Below the pieces are notes generated by a model. That model ran no database searches and had not been told where the DNA came from. It saw only the letters and a list, made by a program, of their open reading frames with translations. Below are positions 15,601 through 25,777 of a stretch of DNA of 64,000 nt, one piece after another. Position numbers and translations under genes: made by a program. The DNA comes from Pseudomonas sp. B21-028 (GTDB taxonomy: Bacteria > Pseudomonadota > Gammaproteobacteria > Pseudomonadales > Pseudomonadaceae), in the NCBI RefSeq assembly GCF_024749045.1, contig NZ_CP087184.1, forward strand, positions 4,464,001 to 4,528,000, written 5' to 3'. Position 1 is the first letter of the stretch. Each line of letters opens with the position of its first letter.

Positions 15601-16464
15601 TCAATCAAGGGCCTGATATTCAGAAAGTCCCTGCAACCTCCCCTCCACCTGAGTGCGCGTCTCGCCACCAATCCAGACCTGGCCGGCGTCATCGCGACAC
15701 ACATGGATGCGGCCTTTGCGACCGAGACGGGTGCCTTGAGCTGCAACATAGGCTTGCCCAGCCAGACCAGCCTCGAACAACCACTGCGCCAGCGAGGCGT
15801 TCAGGCTGCCCGTGACCGGGTCTTCAACGATGGCGCCCAGGTGGTTGCTGAAAAAGGCGCGCACCTCAAAGGCCGTATCACCACTGGAATGCGGCCCGAC
15901 CACGCCCACATCGATTCTGCGCGGCCAGTTTTGTGCCGGTTGCAGGGCCAGGACTTGCTCGGCCGAGGCCAGTCGGATGCCCAGCCAGCCAGGACCATTG
16001 TCGACCCAGGCCGCATCGACGACGTCACGCGGATCTATCCGCAGAAGTTGCACCGCCTCGCTCAGCTCTTCCCTTGACGGGGTTCCGGAGCGAATCACCG
16101 CAGGAGCGGCAAAGCACAGCCGGCCTTGATCGCGACGAATGCTCACGAGCCCCGCACCACATTCCTGGACAACGTGCGCCTCGTTCTTGGGTTTGCGACC
16201 GGTCGCAAGCCAGGCATGGCAGCTCCCCAATGTCGGGTGCCCGGCGAACGGTAACTCCCGGTCCAGCGAAAAGATCCTGACCCGGTAGTCTGCGTCCGGG
16301 TGCGTTGGCGATAGCACAAAGGCCGTTTCCGACAGGTTGAACCAGCGAGTCAGTCGTTGCATGCCAGCCGTCTCCAGCGCGTCGGCCCCCATGACCACGG
16401 CCAGTGGGTTGCCGGAGAACGGCCCGGCGCCAAACACGTCGATGATTTTAATCACAGGGTCCAA
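15601..16464 (-). CDS. PhzF family epimerase/isomerase
   Basis: The 287-residue protein has the PhzF/DAP-epimerase-like double barrel: IKIIDVFGAGPFSGNPLAVV (about 5-24), a Glu in NLSETAFVL, RIFSLDRELPFAGHPTLGS (about 63-81) and a late DPVTGSLNASLAQWL. PhzF isomerises DHHA in phenazine synthesis, but most homologues serve other, unknown substrates, and no phenazine genes are near. It forms a likely operon with the LysE exporter 42 bp upstream and is divergent from a MocR regulator. Confidence 0.87.
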   Translation of the reverse strand: MDPVIKIIDVFGAGPFSGNPLAVVMGADALETAGMQRLTRWFNLSETAFVLSPTHPDADYRVRIFSLDRELPFAGHPTLGSCHAWLATGRKPKNEAHVVQECGAGLVSIRRDQGRLCFAAPAVIRSGTPSREELSEAVQLLRIDPRDVVDAAWVDNGPGWLGIRLASAEQVLALQPAQNWPRRIDVGVVGPHSSGDTAFEVRAFFSNHLGAIVEDPVTGSLNASLAQWLFEAGLAGQAYVAAQGTRLGRKGRIHVCRDDAGQVWIGGETRTQVEGRLQGLSEYQALD

Positions 16465-16506
16465 GGCACCCTCCTTCGTTTTCCTGATGGCTTCAAAACG
16501 CAGAAA

Positions 16507-17136
16507 TCAATGGGAGGACAGGAGAAGCTTCAATCCCGCGACCGCGAACAGCGTAGAAAACAGCCCTTGAATCCAACGCCGCAGCCGGGCGTAGACGGCG
16601 ATCATCCGGGCCGTCGAAAACACGATGGCGTAGCCGCCGAAGATAATGATGCCGAGCAAAGCGCAACCGCCGATGATCGCAGGCAAGGTGCCGGCTGGGG
16701 CATCTTCACGGAGCCCGAGCGACATGATCGCCATCCAGGACATGATGGCCTTGGGGTTGCCGATGTGCATGAGCACGCCCTGGCGGTACAGCGGCAGATA
16801 ACGCCGAGCCTCCCGCCCGGCAACCGTCTCGGCGCTGTCGTGTGTCGATGCCATGGCAGCCTTGCCCGCGCGCATCGCCAGGTAGAGCAAATAGACCCCG
16901 CCCGCCGCCTTGATGATGAAAAGCGCCTGGGCATAAGCGGCCAACAATGCGCAGATGCCCGTCGCCGCCAGAAATGCCCAGAAGAGTGAACCGGTCATGA
17001 CGCCGGATGCCAGGACCAAGGCGTGGGAGCGCCCGTCACGCATCGCCACGCCCATGATCGCCATATTGCTCGGGCCCGGGCTGGCGGCGGCAAGGATGTA
17101 GCTGCCAAAGGCAAGCATGACCGGATGATCGATCAT
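16507..17136 (-). CDS. LysE family translocator
   Basis: The 209-residue membrane protein has about six hydrophobic segments. The N-terminal segment contains AAASPGPSNMAIMGVAMRDG, the usual LysE/RhtB signature, and a middle HIGNPKAIMSWMAIMS matches the GNPKA motif. The family exports amino acids and their derivatives. It probably shares a transcript with the phzF-like gene and is controlled by the divergent MocR protein through the inverted repeats at 17221-17262. Confidence 0.88.
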   Translation of the reverse strand: MIDHPVMLAFGSYILAAASPGPSNMAIMGVAMRDGRSHALVLASGVMTGSLFWAFLAATGICALLAAYAQALFIIKAAGGVYLLYLAMRAGKAAMASTHDSAETVAGREARRYLPLYRQGVLMHIGNPKAIMSWMAIMSLGLREDAPAGTLPAIIGGCALLGIIIFGGYAIVFSTARMIAVYARLRRWIQGLFSTLFAVAGLKLLLSSH

Positions 17137-17220
17137 TGGATGTCCTCAAGAGGCGTCCGAGACGGCGGCGTTTCCGTCGTCCGGAACAGCCGAACCGTTG
17201 TTCCGCAAGCACCATAATGC

Positions 17221-17262
17221 GCGTGACACTTCATGACTATTGAAATAGTGTCACGCGACACT
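17221..17262. promoter_or_regulatory. Probable MocR operator
   Basis: GCGTGACACT (17221-17230) and AGTGTCACGC (17247-17256) are perfect 10-bp inverted arms, and a further GACACT at 17257-17262 makes a second inverted pair with AGTGTC (17247-17252). It lies in the 148-bp divergent region 23 bp before the regulator ATG. Confidence 0.65.
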
Positions 17263-17284
17263 ATTCGTTCAACGGGTATCCGCA

Positions 17285-18631
17285 ATGCACCTTCAATCGC
17301 CTTGGACACCCCGTCTCGCGGACATCGACGCGAACGCATCGGAACGCCTGGTGCGCGCCCTGGCCGACGACATCGTTGAAGGTCGATTGAAAAGTGGCGA
17401 CCGCCTCCCCGCCCATCGGCAGCTCGCCTGGCAACTGGGGATCGGGCTGGGTACGGTGACGAAAGCCTATGCCGCCCTGGAACGGCGGGGGCTGGTGCGC
17501 AGCGTCAAGGGTCGGGCAACGTTCGTGGCCATCCTGCAGGCACACGAGCAGCGGCTGATCGATCTTTCATCCAACGTGCCGCCCGCCATGTTGACGAGCC
17601 GGCTCCTGGCGCGGACCTTGACCGGTATCGCTCGCAAGATCGACGCCGACCATCTCAATCTCTACTCACCCCCCGCCGGACATCTGGAACATCGTCGCCT
17701 GTTGGCCCGCTGGCTTGAAACCCTCGGCATCGTGGTCGAACCGTCCCACCTGGTGCTGACGAGCAATGCCCGCCAAGCCATCTCCCTGGCTTTCGATCTC
17801 GCCTGCGGCCCCCACGGGGTGATCCTGACGGAACGCCTTACCTATCCCGGCGCGATTGCCCTGGCCCGGCGCAAAAGCCATCGGATGCAGGGGATCGAGA
17901 TCGACGCGCAAGGCATGCTGCCGGAGGCACTCGCCCAGGCCCTCGGTCATCTCGCAGCAGCCAGCAACAAAGTGGTCTATCTCACCCCCACGCTTCACAA
18001 CCCGACCACGGCGACGATGGGTGCGGCGCGACGGCAGGCTATTGTCGAGGTCTGTCGACAAGCGGGTGTGTGGATCATCGAAGATGGTGTCTATGCGCTG
18101 GGATCTGCGCCAGGGCCTGCCCTTGCGACGCTGGCGCCCGAGAGGGTGTTGCACGTCAACGGTCTGTCCAAGTCCCTCGGTCCCGGGCTGAGGATCGGCA
18201 TGCTCACGCTGCCCGCTGAATTGCACGGCGCTGCGCAGGAAGCCTTGCAGGATATTCCCCTGGGTCCGTCGCCGTTGTCTTGCGCCGTGGTGGAGGACTG
18301 GTTGTCCAACGGCGTGATCGCTTCAATCCAGCAGGACTTGCGCCACGAAGCGCGACGCAGGACAAGCCTCGCCACCGCATTGCTCGACGAGGCCGCACTC
18401 GTTTCGCATCCGGACGCCTATCACATCTGGCTACCGATGCCTCGCGACGCCGCTGATCACTTCACCAAGGCGGCGGCCCAGGCGGGCATCAGGGTGACAG
18501 CACCAGAATCGCTGATGGTGGATCGCGATCAGTCGATGACTGGCATTCGCCTGTGTCTTGGGGGTCCATCTTTCGAGGAGTTGACCCAGGGGCTGACCCG
18601 CCTGTCGAACTTGCTGAAGGCACCCGATTGA
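17285..18631 (+). CDS. MocR-type GntR/aminotransferase regulator
   Basis: The 448-residue protein has an N-terminal GntR winged helix (about 20-82: SGDRLPAHRQLAWQLGIGLGTVTKAY) and a C-terminal fold-type I aminotransferase domain (about 110-445). The PLP lysine is in HVNGLSKSLGPGLRIGM (about 285-301). Such MocR proteins sense amino acids or PLP and act as regulators. The start ATG 17285 fits the helix at the usual distance. It is divergent from lysE-phzF and probably controls both itself and them. Confidence 0.88.
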   Translation: MHLQSPWTPRLADIDANASERLVRALADDIVEGRLKSGDRLPAHRQLAWQLGIGLGTVTKAYAALERRGLVRSVKGRATFVAILQAHEQRLIDLSSNVPPAMLTSRLLARTLTGIARKIDADHLNLYSPPAGHLEHRRLLARWLETLGIVVEPSHLVLTSNARQAISLAFDLACGPHGVILTERLTYPGAIALARRKSHRMQGIEIDAQGMLPEALAQALGHLAAASNKVVYLTPTLHNPTTATMGAARRQAIVEVCRQAGVWIIEDGVYALGSAPGPALATLAPERVLHVNGLSKSLGPGLRIGMLTLPAELHGAAQEALQDIPLGPSPLSCAVVEDWLSNGVIASIQQDLRHEARRRTSLATALLDEAALVSHPDAYHIWLPMPRDAADHFTKAAAQAGIRVTAPESLMVDRDQSMTGIRLCLGGPSFEELTQGLTRLSNLLKAPD

Positions 18632-18654
18632 ACCCGGAACAGCCTCCAACCGCC

Positions 18655-20706
18655 TCAAACGTCCAGCACCAACGTCTCACTCCCCTGCGCCGGCACGGCG
18701 CAGCAGATCAACACCTCATCCGCCTCCAATCGTTGCGCCGGCGTGTTCAGGTAATGCACCTGGCCACTGCTCAGTCGGGTCTTGCAGGTGCCGCAGGAAC
18801 CTCCGCGGCAACTGAACTCCGGATTCAGACCCCGTGCTTCCGCCAGTTCGAGCAACGTCCCGGTGCCGGGTTCCCAGCGCGCTTCCTTGCCCGAGGTGGC
18901 GAACAGGACTTTCACCGCTTCATCGGCCATGGGCACCTGTTCCGCCGCTGGCACGCTGACTTCAATGTCACGAACCAGTGTTGACGGACCGAAGGTTTCC
19001 GCGTGAATGCGATCATCCGGAATGCGCAATTCGCGCAGACCATCGTACAGCGCCTGGGTAAAACTCCCCGGCCCGCAGAGGTAGTAGTCGTAGTCATTCA
19101 ACGGGAGCAAGGTCTTGAGCAGTTCAATGTCGATGCGGCCGGCCATGTCGTAATGGTCGGCTGAACCGTCGATGGGCGGCTGGCTGACCACACGCAGGAC
19201 CTTGATCTTGTCCCCCGCACGAGCCACCAGTTCGTCGACCTCATCGCGAAAGGCCAGGTCGGCGACTGAACGGCTGCTTTGTATCAGCCACGTCGGCCGC
19301 ATACGATTGATGCGTTTTCCTTGATAGACCACTTCGCGCAGCATCGACAGCAACGGCGTGATACCAACGCCCGCGCCCAGCAGCACCAGTGGACGCCGCT
19401 CGGAAGCCTGGACCGTGAAATCCCCCTGGGGCGCACGGGCTTCGATCCAGTCCCCTACTTGAATCCGCTCATGCAGGTGCGAGGACACCGAACCGTCGCG
19501 CTTGACGCTGATGCGCAAGAATTCATCCGATGGTGAACTGGAAACGCTGTAGGTGCGAATGGCGGGGGCCTGCTGCCCTTCCAGCAGAACCCGCACGGGC
19601 AAATGCTGCCCCGGCTCGAACCTGGGCAGTCCGACGCCGTCATTGGCTTGCAGATAGAACGAGCGAATGGCGCGGCTCTCATCCACGATGCGCTCCACCC
19701 GCATCGCTCGCCAGTGGCTGCGCAAAGCTTCGGCCTGCAAGCGCTCGGCCGCCCGCTCCCAACTGCCCGTCATCATCGAGTTGGGTGAGGCGCCCTCGAC
19801 CGTGTCTGTCCAGCGCAACGGGAGCGCGGCCTGACGGTAGACAATACGCTGCGGCTTGAAGCGCCATAGCCGCTCGGCGCCCTGGAACGCGGCGATTTCG
19901 GGGCTGTCCAGCAGCACCTCGGCTGAACCGCTCATTTGCAACAGGTCACCGCTCTGGAAGTCGATAAATACCAGACCGGCCCGGGGGTTCAGCAGGATGT
20001 TGCCCAGGGTGTTGAAAAACAGATTCCCGGAGAAATCCGGAATGGTCAGGGTCCCGTCTTCTTCCATTCGCACAAAACCGGGCTTGCCGCCGCGATGCGA
20101 GGCATCGACCTGGTTCTGGCCGTCGCGCACCACGTAGGTCGCGACGTAGAACGAGTCGGCCGCGGTGACCATACGACGCACCTGCGGGTCCGCGCCGGTC
20201 AACTCAAGCACGGCGCCTGCGGCCTCATCGACGAAGGCGTACTGACGCAAGTTGATGTAGCGCGGGCAATTGCCGTAGGCCTGGGTCACGGCGATTTCAA
20301 TCCCCTCATCCGACTGACGCAGTACGTTGCCATTCATGCGGTTGCGCCGGCGGGTATGCAGCTCGATGCCAAGCATGCCGATGGCATCGCCCGGCTTCAT
20401 GCCGTTCTGGGCCGGGTCGTCGGGCTGCGGCTGGAGGCTGATGTGCAGACGTTCCGGCGCGGGAGAACTCATGAAGCCAGGTTGCCCCGTGCGAATTGTC
20501 GCCCATACATCGCCTTGCCGATCCACCGTTCCCAGCACTACGAAGGGCAACTGGGCATAGAACTCGCGATGCTGGTCCGGCATCCATGAGCGGGCCATTT
20601 GTCGTTGGCCGACACCCACCATCATGTCGACCGCACCGACTGCGCGCTGCAAGGTCAACTCGCCTTCATGCCAAGCAGAAAATTGCGAAGTCGAGACTTT
20701 ATCCAT
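18655..20706 (-). CDS. PNPOx-like / ferredoxin reductase / 2Fe-2S fusion oxidoreductase
   Basis: The 683-residue protein fuses three modules. Residues about 40-300 are a flavin-binding split barrel of the pyridoxamine-phosphate-oxidase type (FVVLGTVDRQGDVWATI, LFFNTLGNILLNPRAGLVFID). Residues about 335-560 form an FNR-type FAD/NAD domain (RTYSVSSSP; LVLLGAGVGITPLLSML). The C-terminal ~85 residues are a plant-type 2Fe-2S ferredoxin (CRGGSCGTC and a final C near 669). Electrons would pass from NAD(P)H through FAD to the iron-sulfur cluster. Substrate unknown. The whole chain is in one frame and appears intact. Confidence 0.85.
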   Translation of the reverse strand: MDKVSTSQFSAWHEGELTLQRAVGAVDMMVGVGQRQMARSWMPDQHREFYAQLPFVVLGTVDRQGDVWATIRTGQPGFMSSPAPERLHISLQPQPDDPAQNGMKPGDAIGMLGIELHTRRRNRMNGNVLRQSDEGIEIAVTQAYGNCPRYINLRQYAFVDEAAGAVLELTGADPQVRRMVTAADSFYVATYVVRDGQNQVDASHRGGKPGFVRMEEDGTLTIPDFSGNLFFNTLGNILLNPRAGLVFIDFQSGDLLQMSGSAEVLLDSPEIAAFQGAERLWRFKPQRIVYRQAALPLRWTDTVEGASPNSMMTGSWERAAERLQAEALRSHWRAMRVERIVDESRAIRSFYLQANDGVGLPRFEPGQHLPVRVLLEGQQAPAIRTYSVSSSPSDEFLRISVKRDGSVSSHLHERIQVGDWIEARAPQGDFTVQASERRPLVLLGAGVGITPLLSMLREVVYQGKRINRMRPTWLIQSSRSVADLAFRDEVDELVARAGDKIKVLRVVSQPPIDGSADHYDMAGRIDIELLKTLLPLNDYDYYLCGPGSFTQALYDGLRELRIPDDRIHAETFGPSTLVRDIEVSVPAAEQVPMADEAVKVLFATSGKEARWEPGTGTLLELAEARGLNPEFSCRGGSCGTCKTRLSSGQVHYLNTPAQRLEADEVLICCAVPAQGSETLVLDV

Positions 20707-20899
20707 TCGAGGTCACCTCGCGCACGCGGCGACAATTCGCGCCAGCGGCTATGGTCAGGGTTCTTTCACCCCCCGCGGAGGTGAGCGTGAGCGCTCATAT
20801 TCCCTCCGATGCACCTGCGACGGAATCCGCACAAACTACAATCCACTCTTTCAGAAACTGGAATGGTCGCAGGCTTGACCTGAATTGCAGACACAAAAA
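20707..20899. other. Upstream region of the fusion oxidoreductase
   Basis: It holds the ribosome binding site inside the palindrome GAGGTGACCTC (20711-20721) close to the start codon, and presumably the promoter. No gene is seen. Confidence 0.4.
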
Positions 20900-20921
20900 A
20901 CCCCGGTCTTTCGACCAGGGT
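20900..20921 (-). terminator. Terminator of the tRNA-Asp/Val cluster
   Basis: On the minus strand ACCCTGGTC-GAAA-GACCGGGGT forms a 9-bp stem followed by six Ts, about 75 bp after the last tRNA. Confidence 0.8.
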
Positions 20922-20996
20922 CTTTGCTATCGATCAGAAGAGGCTTTTCGGCTTTCTTCCCGGCTTCAAGGCGTTCAGTGGGCCTCGAAGCAGATA

Positions 20997-21073
20997 TGGC
21001 GCAGCGGACGGGACTCGAACCCGCGACCCCCGGCGTGACAGGCCGGTATTCTAACCGACTGAACTACCGCTGC
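20997..21073 (-). tRNA. tRNA-Asp (anticodon GTC)
   Basis: 77 nt including encoded CCA. Acceptor GCAGCGG pairs with CCGCTGC; anticodon loop CTGTCAC gives GTC. It is the last gene of a three-tRNA transcript. Confidence 0.95.
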
Positions 21074-21160
21074 GTATCGCTGTGGACTTGCGTCCATTTG
21101 ACTCGTCTGACCAACCCCTTGGGCTTGATCTCGAACCAGGCGAACCTGACTCGGAAAATA

Positions 21161-21237
21161 TGGCGCAGCGGACGGGACTCGAACCCGCGACCCCCGGCGT
21201 GACAGGCCGGTATTCTAACCGACTGAACTACCGCTGC
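21161..21237 (-). tRNA. tRNA-Asp (anticodon GTC), second copy
   Basis: The sequence is identical to the copy at 20997-21073 over all 77 nt; the spacer between them is unrelated. Confidence 0.95.
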
Positions 21238-21295
21238 GCGTCGGTGGAGGCTTTTGACAGCTTCCGTCCTGCTTTCGCAAGACTCTCATGGAACA

Positions 21296-21371
21296 TGGTG
21301 GGTGATGACGGGATCGAACCGCCGACATTCTGCTTGTAAGGCAGACGCTCTCCCGGCTGAGCTAATCACCC
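21296..21371 (-). tRNA. tRNA-Val (anticodon TAC)
   Basis: 76 nt with encoded CCA. Acceptor GGGTGAT pairs with ATCACCC; anticodon stem-loop GTCTGCCTTACAAGCAGA gives TAC. It is first in the cluster Val-Asp-Asp. Confidence 0.95.
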
Positions 21372-21437
21372 TTTGCTTCGCTGAGGCCGCGAAATTTACG
21401 CAGGTGCCGAAGCTAAGTCAATAGCAGGGTTGAGTTT

Positions 21438-21535
21438 TTTTCAAAAACAGCTTCGAGCGACAAGCTTCGGGCTGCAAGCAGAAATGCCAACACCGCGAAA
21501 CCGCTGGCAGCTTGTAGCTCGCCACTTGCAGCTGC
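21438..21535. repeat. Palindromic repeat of the 'CAAGCTxCAAGC' type
   Basis: AGCTTCGAGCGACAAGCTTC with GGGCTGCAAGC, then CAGCTTGTAGCTCGCC with ACTTGCAGCTGCAA, are diverged inverted units. This pattern recurs between genes in many pseudomonads. Confidence 0.5.
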
Positions 21536-21537
21536 AA

Positions 21538-22311
21538 TCATTCATAAATCATTTTCTTGGTCATGCCGCCGTCCACCACGAACTCCTGGCCCGTGACGAA
21601 ACCGGCATTGCGCGACAACAACCACGCCACCATCGCCGCCACGTCTTCTACCGTGCCTACCCTGCCCGCCGGATGCTGGGCATGATCGGCGTCGGTCAAC
21701 GGCTCTGCACGGCGCTGGAACGGGTCCCGTGCGTCGATCCAGCCAGGGCTGACGGCATTGACCCGGATCTCCGGCCCGAGGCTGATCGCCAAGGCATGGG
21801 TCAGGGCCAACAGGCCACCTTTGCTCGCGGCATAGGCTTCGGTGTCGGGTTCCGACTGCGCGGCACGGGTCGAGGCCAGGTTGACGATGGCGCCGTTGTG
21901 GGCACGCAGGTAAGGCGCACAGTGCTTGGCCAGCAGCATCGGCCCGCCGAGGTTCACCGCCAGGACCCGATTCCAGTGGGCCAGGTCCAGGCTTTCGAGG
22001 GTGATGTTGTGCGGGTCGGCAATGGCCGCGTTGCACACCAGCGCATCGAGCCGGCCGAACTGGCCCAGCACCTCGGCAATGCCGGTGGCGACCTGGGTTT
22101 CGTCCGCTACGTCCATGGCGATGAACCAGGCGTTATCGCCCAACGTCCTGGCCACCTTGGAACCGCGCTCGCGATCCAGGTCGGTCAGGACCACTTGCCA
22201 ACCTTCACAGATCAGCCAGGCGGCGATGCCCAGGCCAATGCCCCGGGCAGCGCCCGTCACCAGTGCAACCCGGCCATGGGTGCCGCTGGACGGCGTTGCC
22301 AGCTCGATCAC
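21538..22311 (-). CDS. SDR family oxidoreductase
   Basis: The 257-residue protein is a classical short-chain dehydrogenase: cofactor motif [13 protein letters not shown] (about 18-30), NAA in VCNAAIADP (about 92), catalytic Ser in [10 protein letters not shown] and Tyr-x-x-x-Lys in YAASKGG (about 158-164). A C-terminal [19 protein letters not shown] fits the family. Substrate unknown. It overlaps the end of metZ by 4 bp (ATGA), so it is co-translated with it; the same pair occurs in other pseudomonads. Confidence 0.9.
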   Translation of the reverse strand: MIELATPSSGTHGRVALVTGAARGIGLGIAAWLICEGWQVVLTDLDRERGSKVARTLGDNAWFIAMDVADETQVATGIAEVLGQFGRLDALVCNAAIADPHNITLESLDLAHWNRVLAVNLGGPMLLAKHCAPYLRAHNGAIVNLASTRAAQSEPDTEAYAASKGGLLALTHALAISLGPEIRVNAVSPGWIDARDPFQRRAEPLTDADHAQHPAGRVGTVEDVAAMVAWLLSRNAGFVTGQEFVVDGGMTKKMIYE

Positions 22312-23519
22312 AAGGCCGCCAACCCACGCGCCAGGTCGGCTTGCAGGTCGGCCACGTCTTCCAGGCCGACCGCGACGCGGATCAGGCTGTCGCGGATTCC
22401 CGCTGCTTCACGCTCCTGCGGCGACAGACGGCCGTGGGAGGTGGTGCTCGGGTGGGTAATGGTGGTCTTGCTGTCGCCCAGGTTGGCGGTGATGGACACC
22501 AGCCGGGTAGCATCGATGAAGCGCCAGGCGCCCTCCTTGCCCCCCTTGACCTCGAAGCTCACCACGGCACCGAAACCGCGCTGCTGACGCAGGGCCAGGT
22601 CGTGCTGCGGATGGCTCTTGAGGCCGGCGTAATGGACTTTCTCGATGCCGTCCTGCTGCTCCAGCCACTCGGCCAGGGCCTGGGCATTGGCACAATGGGC
22701 TTTCATGCGCAGGCCCAGGGTTTCCAGGCCCTTGAGGAAGACCCAGGCGTTGAACGGACTGAGGGTCGGCCCGGCGGTGCGCAAAAAGCCCACCACTTCT
22801 TTCATCTGCTCGCCACGACCGGCCACCACGCCGCCCATGCAACGGCCCTGGCCGTCGATGAACTTGGTGGCCGAATGCACCACCACGTCCGCGCCCAGTT
22901 TCAGCGGTTGTTGCAGCGCCGGGGTGCAGAAACAGTTGTCGACCACCAGCATGGCGCCCTTGGCGTGGGCGATTTCCGCCAACGCGGCGATGTCCACCAG
23001 TTCGGCCAAGGGGTTGGACGGTGATTCGACAAACAGCAATTTGGTATTGGCCTTGATCGCCGCATCCCAACCGGACAGATCCGCCAGGGGCACGTAATCG
23101 ACTTCCACGCCGAAGCGCTTGAAGTACTTTTCGAACAGGCTGATGGTCGAGCCGAAGACACTGCGCGATACCAGCACATGATCACCGGCGCTGCACAGAC
23201 TCATCACCACGGCCATGATCGCCGCCATGCCGGTGGCGGTGGCAACCGCCTGCTCGGCCCCTTCCAGCGCGGCAATACGCTCTTCGAAAGCGCGCACGGT
23301 GGGGTTGGTGTAGCGCGAGTAGACATTGCCCGGTACTTCACCGGCGAACCGCGCCGCCGCGTCGGCCGCGGTACGGAACACGTAGCTGGAGGTGAAGAAC
23401 ATCGGATCGCCGTGTTCGGCTTCCGGCGTGCGGTGCTGGCCGGCGCGAACCGCCAGGGTGTCGAACGCTACGCCTTCAAGGTCGCTGTCCAGCCGACCGG
23501 CATCCCAATCCTGACTCAT
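22308..23519 (-). CDS. metZ: O-succinylhomoserine sulfhydrylase
   Basis: From ATG 23519 (behind AGGAG) the enzyme has 403 residues. It is a Cys/Met-metabolism PLP enzyme: Lys in [17 protein letters not shown] (about 205-220), N-terminal [23 protein letters not shown] and the C-terminal [22 protein letters not shown] end. MetZ makes homocysteine from O-succinylhomoserine and sulfide in methionine synthesis. The upstream position of purF (59 bp gap) is the usual Pseudomonas order. Confidence 0.92.
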   Translation of the reverse strand: MSQDWDAGRLDSDLEGVAFDTLAVRAGQHRTPEAEHGDPMFFTSSYVFRTAADAAARFAGEVPGNVYSRYTNPTVRAFEERIAALEGAEQAVATATGMAAIMAVVMSLCSAGDHVLVSRSVFGSTISLFEKYFKRFGVEVDYVPLADLSGWDAAIKANTKLLFVESPSNPLAELVDIAALAEIAHAKGAMLVVDNCFCTPALQQPLKLGADVVVHSATKFIDGQGRCMGGVVAGRGEQMKEVVGFLRTAGPTLSPFNAWVFLKGLETLGLRMKAHCANAQALAEWLEQQDGIEKVHYAGLKSHPQHDLALRQQRGFGAVVSFEVKGGKEGAWRFIDATRLVSITANLGDSKTTITHPSTTSHGRLSPQEREAAGIRDSLIRVAVGLEDVADLQADLARGLAAL

Positions 23520-23577
23520 GCTGTCACTCCTGCAATCGGTCAAACGCAAACCGGCCCCTCAGGGCCGGTGCGTCACT

Positions 23578-25083
23578 TTAGTTGTTGTACAGATCGATGA
23601 TCGCGCTGACCGCCTGGGTCTTGGCCTTGGACGCATCGTTGCGGGCGCTTTCGATCTTGTTCAGGTAGGCCTCGTCGATGTCGCCGGTGACGTACTTGCC
23701 GTCGAACACCGCACAGTCGAACTGCTCGATCTTGATCTTGCCGCCGCCCACGGCTTCGATCAAGTCCGGCAGGTCCTGGTAGATCAGCCAGTCGGCACCG
23801 ATCAGGTCGGCGACTTCCTGAGTCGTGCGGTTATGAGCGATCAGCTCATGGGCACTCGGCATGTCGATGCCGTAGACGTTCGGGTAGCGCACGGCCGGGG
23901 CCGCCGAGCAGAAGTACACGTTCTTGGCACCGGCTTCGCGGGCCATCTGGATGATCTGCTTGCACGTGGTGCCACGCACGATGGAGTCATCCACCAGCAT
24001 CACGTTCTTGCCGCGGAATTCCAGCTCGATGGCGTTGAGCTTCTGGCGCACGGATTTTTTCCGCGCGGCCTGGCCCGGCATGATGAAAGTCCGGCCGATG
24101 TAGCGGTTCTTCACGAAGCCTTCGCGGAACTTGACGCCCAGGTGGTTCGCCAACTCCAGGGCCGCGGTGCGGCTGGTGTCCGGGATCGGGATGACCACGT
24201 CGATGTCATGGTCCGGACGCTCGCGCAGGATCTTCTCGGCCAGTTTCTCGCCCATGCGCAGGCGGGCCTTGTAGACCGAGATGCCGTCGATGATCGAGTC
24301 CGGGCGCGCTAGGTAGACGTGTTCGAAGATGCACGGCGTGAGGCTCGGGTTGGTCGCGCACTGGCGGGTGAACAGCTTGCCGTCTTCAGTGATGTAGACC
24401 GCTTCGCCCGGCGCCAGGTCGCGAATCAGGGTGAAGCCCAGCACGTCCAGGGACACGCTCTCGGAGGCGATCATGTATTCGACGCCTTCGTCGGTGTGAC
24501 GCTGGCCGAAGACGATAGGACGAATGCCGTGGGGGTCGCGGAAGCCGACGATACCGTAGCCGGTGACCATCGCCACCACCGAGTAGCCACCGACACAACG
24601 GTTATGCACGTCGGTCACGGCAGCGAACACATCCTCTTCGGTCGGCTGCAGCTTGCCACGCTGGGCCAGCTCGTGGGCGAACACGTTGAGCATCACTTCC
24701 GAGTCGGAACTGGTGTTGACGTGACGCAGGTCGGATTCGTAGATTTCCTTGGCCAACTGTTCGACGTTGGTCAGGTTGCCGTTGTGCGCCAGGGTGATGC
24801 CGTACGGCGAGTTGACGTAGAACGGCTGGGCTTCGGCCGAGGTCGAACTGCCCGCCGTCGGGTAGCGCACATGGCCGATACCCATGTGGCCGACCAGGCG
24901 CTGCATGTGACGCTGGTGGAACACGTCACGCACCAGACCGTTGTCCTTGCGCAGGAATAACCGGCCGTCATGGCTGGTCACGATACCGGCAGCGTCCTGG
25001 CCGCGGTGCTGGAGCACGGTTAGCGCGTCATACAGCGCCTGATTGACGTTCGACTTACCGACGATACCGACGATGCCACACAT
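23578..25083 (-). CDS. purF: Amidophosphoribosyltransferase
   Basis: The enzyme has 501 residues when started at [10 protein letters not shown], since Cys1 must be exposed as the glutaminase nucleophile; the three codons before it are not used. The glutaminase domain spans ~1-230 ([10 protein letters not shown]). The PRPP loop [17 protein letters not shown] lies in the C-terminal transferase domain (~355-372). It catalyses the first committed step of purine synthesis. It lies in the cvpA-purF-metZ block, 41 bp after cvpA. Confidence 0.97.
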   Translation of the reverse strand: MCGIVGIVGKSNVNQALYDALTVLQHRGQDAAGIVTSHDGRLFLRKDNGLVRDVFHQRHMQRLVGHMGIGHVRYPTAGSSTSAEAQPFYVNSPYGITLAHNGNLTNVEQLAKEIYESDLRHVNTSSDSEVMLNVFAHELAQRGKLQPTEEDVFAAVTDVHNRCVGGYSVVAMVTGYGIVGFRDPHGIRPIVFGQRHTDEGVEYMIASESVSLDVLGFTLIRDLAPGEAVYITEDGKLFTRQCATNPSLTPCIFEHVYLARPDSIIDGISVYKARLRMGEKLAEKILRERPDHDIDVVIPIPDTSRTAALELANHLGVKFREGFVKNRYIGRTFIMPGQAARKKSVRQKLNAIELEFRGKNVMLVDDSIVRGTTCKQIIQMAREAGAKNVYFCSAAPAVRYPNVYGIDMPSAHELIAHNRTTQEVADLIGADWLIYQDLPDLIEAVGGGKIKIEQFDCAVFDGKYVTGDIDEAYLNKIESARNDASKAKTQAVSAIIDLYNN

Positions 25084-25124
25084 GCGACGCAACCCCTACT
25101 TAATGGATCTGAACTGAACAACAC

Positions 25125-25685
25125 TCACTGCGGCGTTTTGGCCGTCGGCAAGAGGTGTTCCTTGAACGGTATTTCAGCGGGTACGCTGATACCGCTGGCA
25201 AGCCACTGACTGCTCCAACCCAGGATCAGGTTTTTTGACCAGTCTGCGACCAATAGAAATTGTGGCACGAGCCGGGACTCCTGCCACCACGAATCCTGTT
25301 GTACCGGCCCCAGGCTCAGCAGCCCGACAGCCACGACCACCAGCAACGCGCCACGCGCGGCGCCAAAGGCCATGCCCAGGAACCGGTCCGTCCCGGAAAG
25401 CCCGGTGACGCGAATCAGTTCGCCGATCAGATAGTTGATCATGGCGCCGACCAGCAAGGTGGCGATAAACAAGATGGCACAGCCCGCGATCACGCGAGCC
25501 GACGGCGTTTCGATGTATCCGGCGAGGTACTGGGACAGCGAGCCACCAAACATCCAGGCAACGATTCCCGCGATGATCCAGGTCAGCAGCGAGAGGGCTT
25601 CCTTGACGAAGCCTCGGCTCAGACTGATCAATGCGGAGATGGCGATGATCGCAACGATCGCCCAGTCAACCCAGGTAAATGGCAC
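25125..25685 (-). CDS. cvpA: CvpA family membrane protein
   Basis: 186 residues with four hydrophobic segments and the start MPFTWVDWAIVAIIAISALI followed by SLSRGFVKEALSL, typical of CvpA. The protein is an inner-membrane protein needed for colicin V production in E. coli and linked to envelope stress. It precedes purF here as in enterobacteria. Confidence 0.93.
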   Translation of the reverse strand: MPFTWVDWAIVAIIAISALISLSRGFVKEALSLLTWIIAGIVAWMFGGSLSQYLAGYIETPSARVIAGCAILFIATLLVGAMINYLIGELIRVTGLSGTDRFLGMAFGAARGALLVVVAVGLLSLGPVQQDSWWQESRLVPQFLLVADWSKNLILGWSSQWLASGISVPAEIPFKEHLLPTAKTPQ

Positions 25686-25777
25686 GGTGCAGCCTACAGA
25701 CGGATAAGGCGGCGCATTTTAGCAGAGCCCAGGGCTGTCGGTAAGCGGCGATTGTCAGTGTGTATGAAATCAGATGC

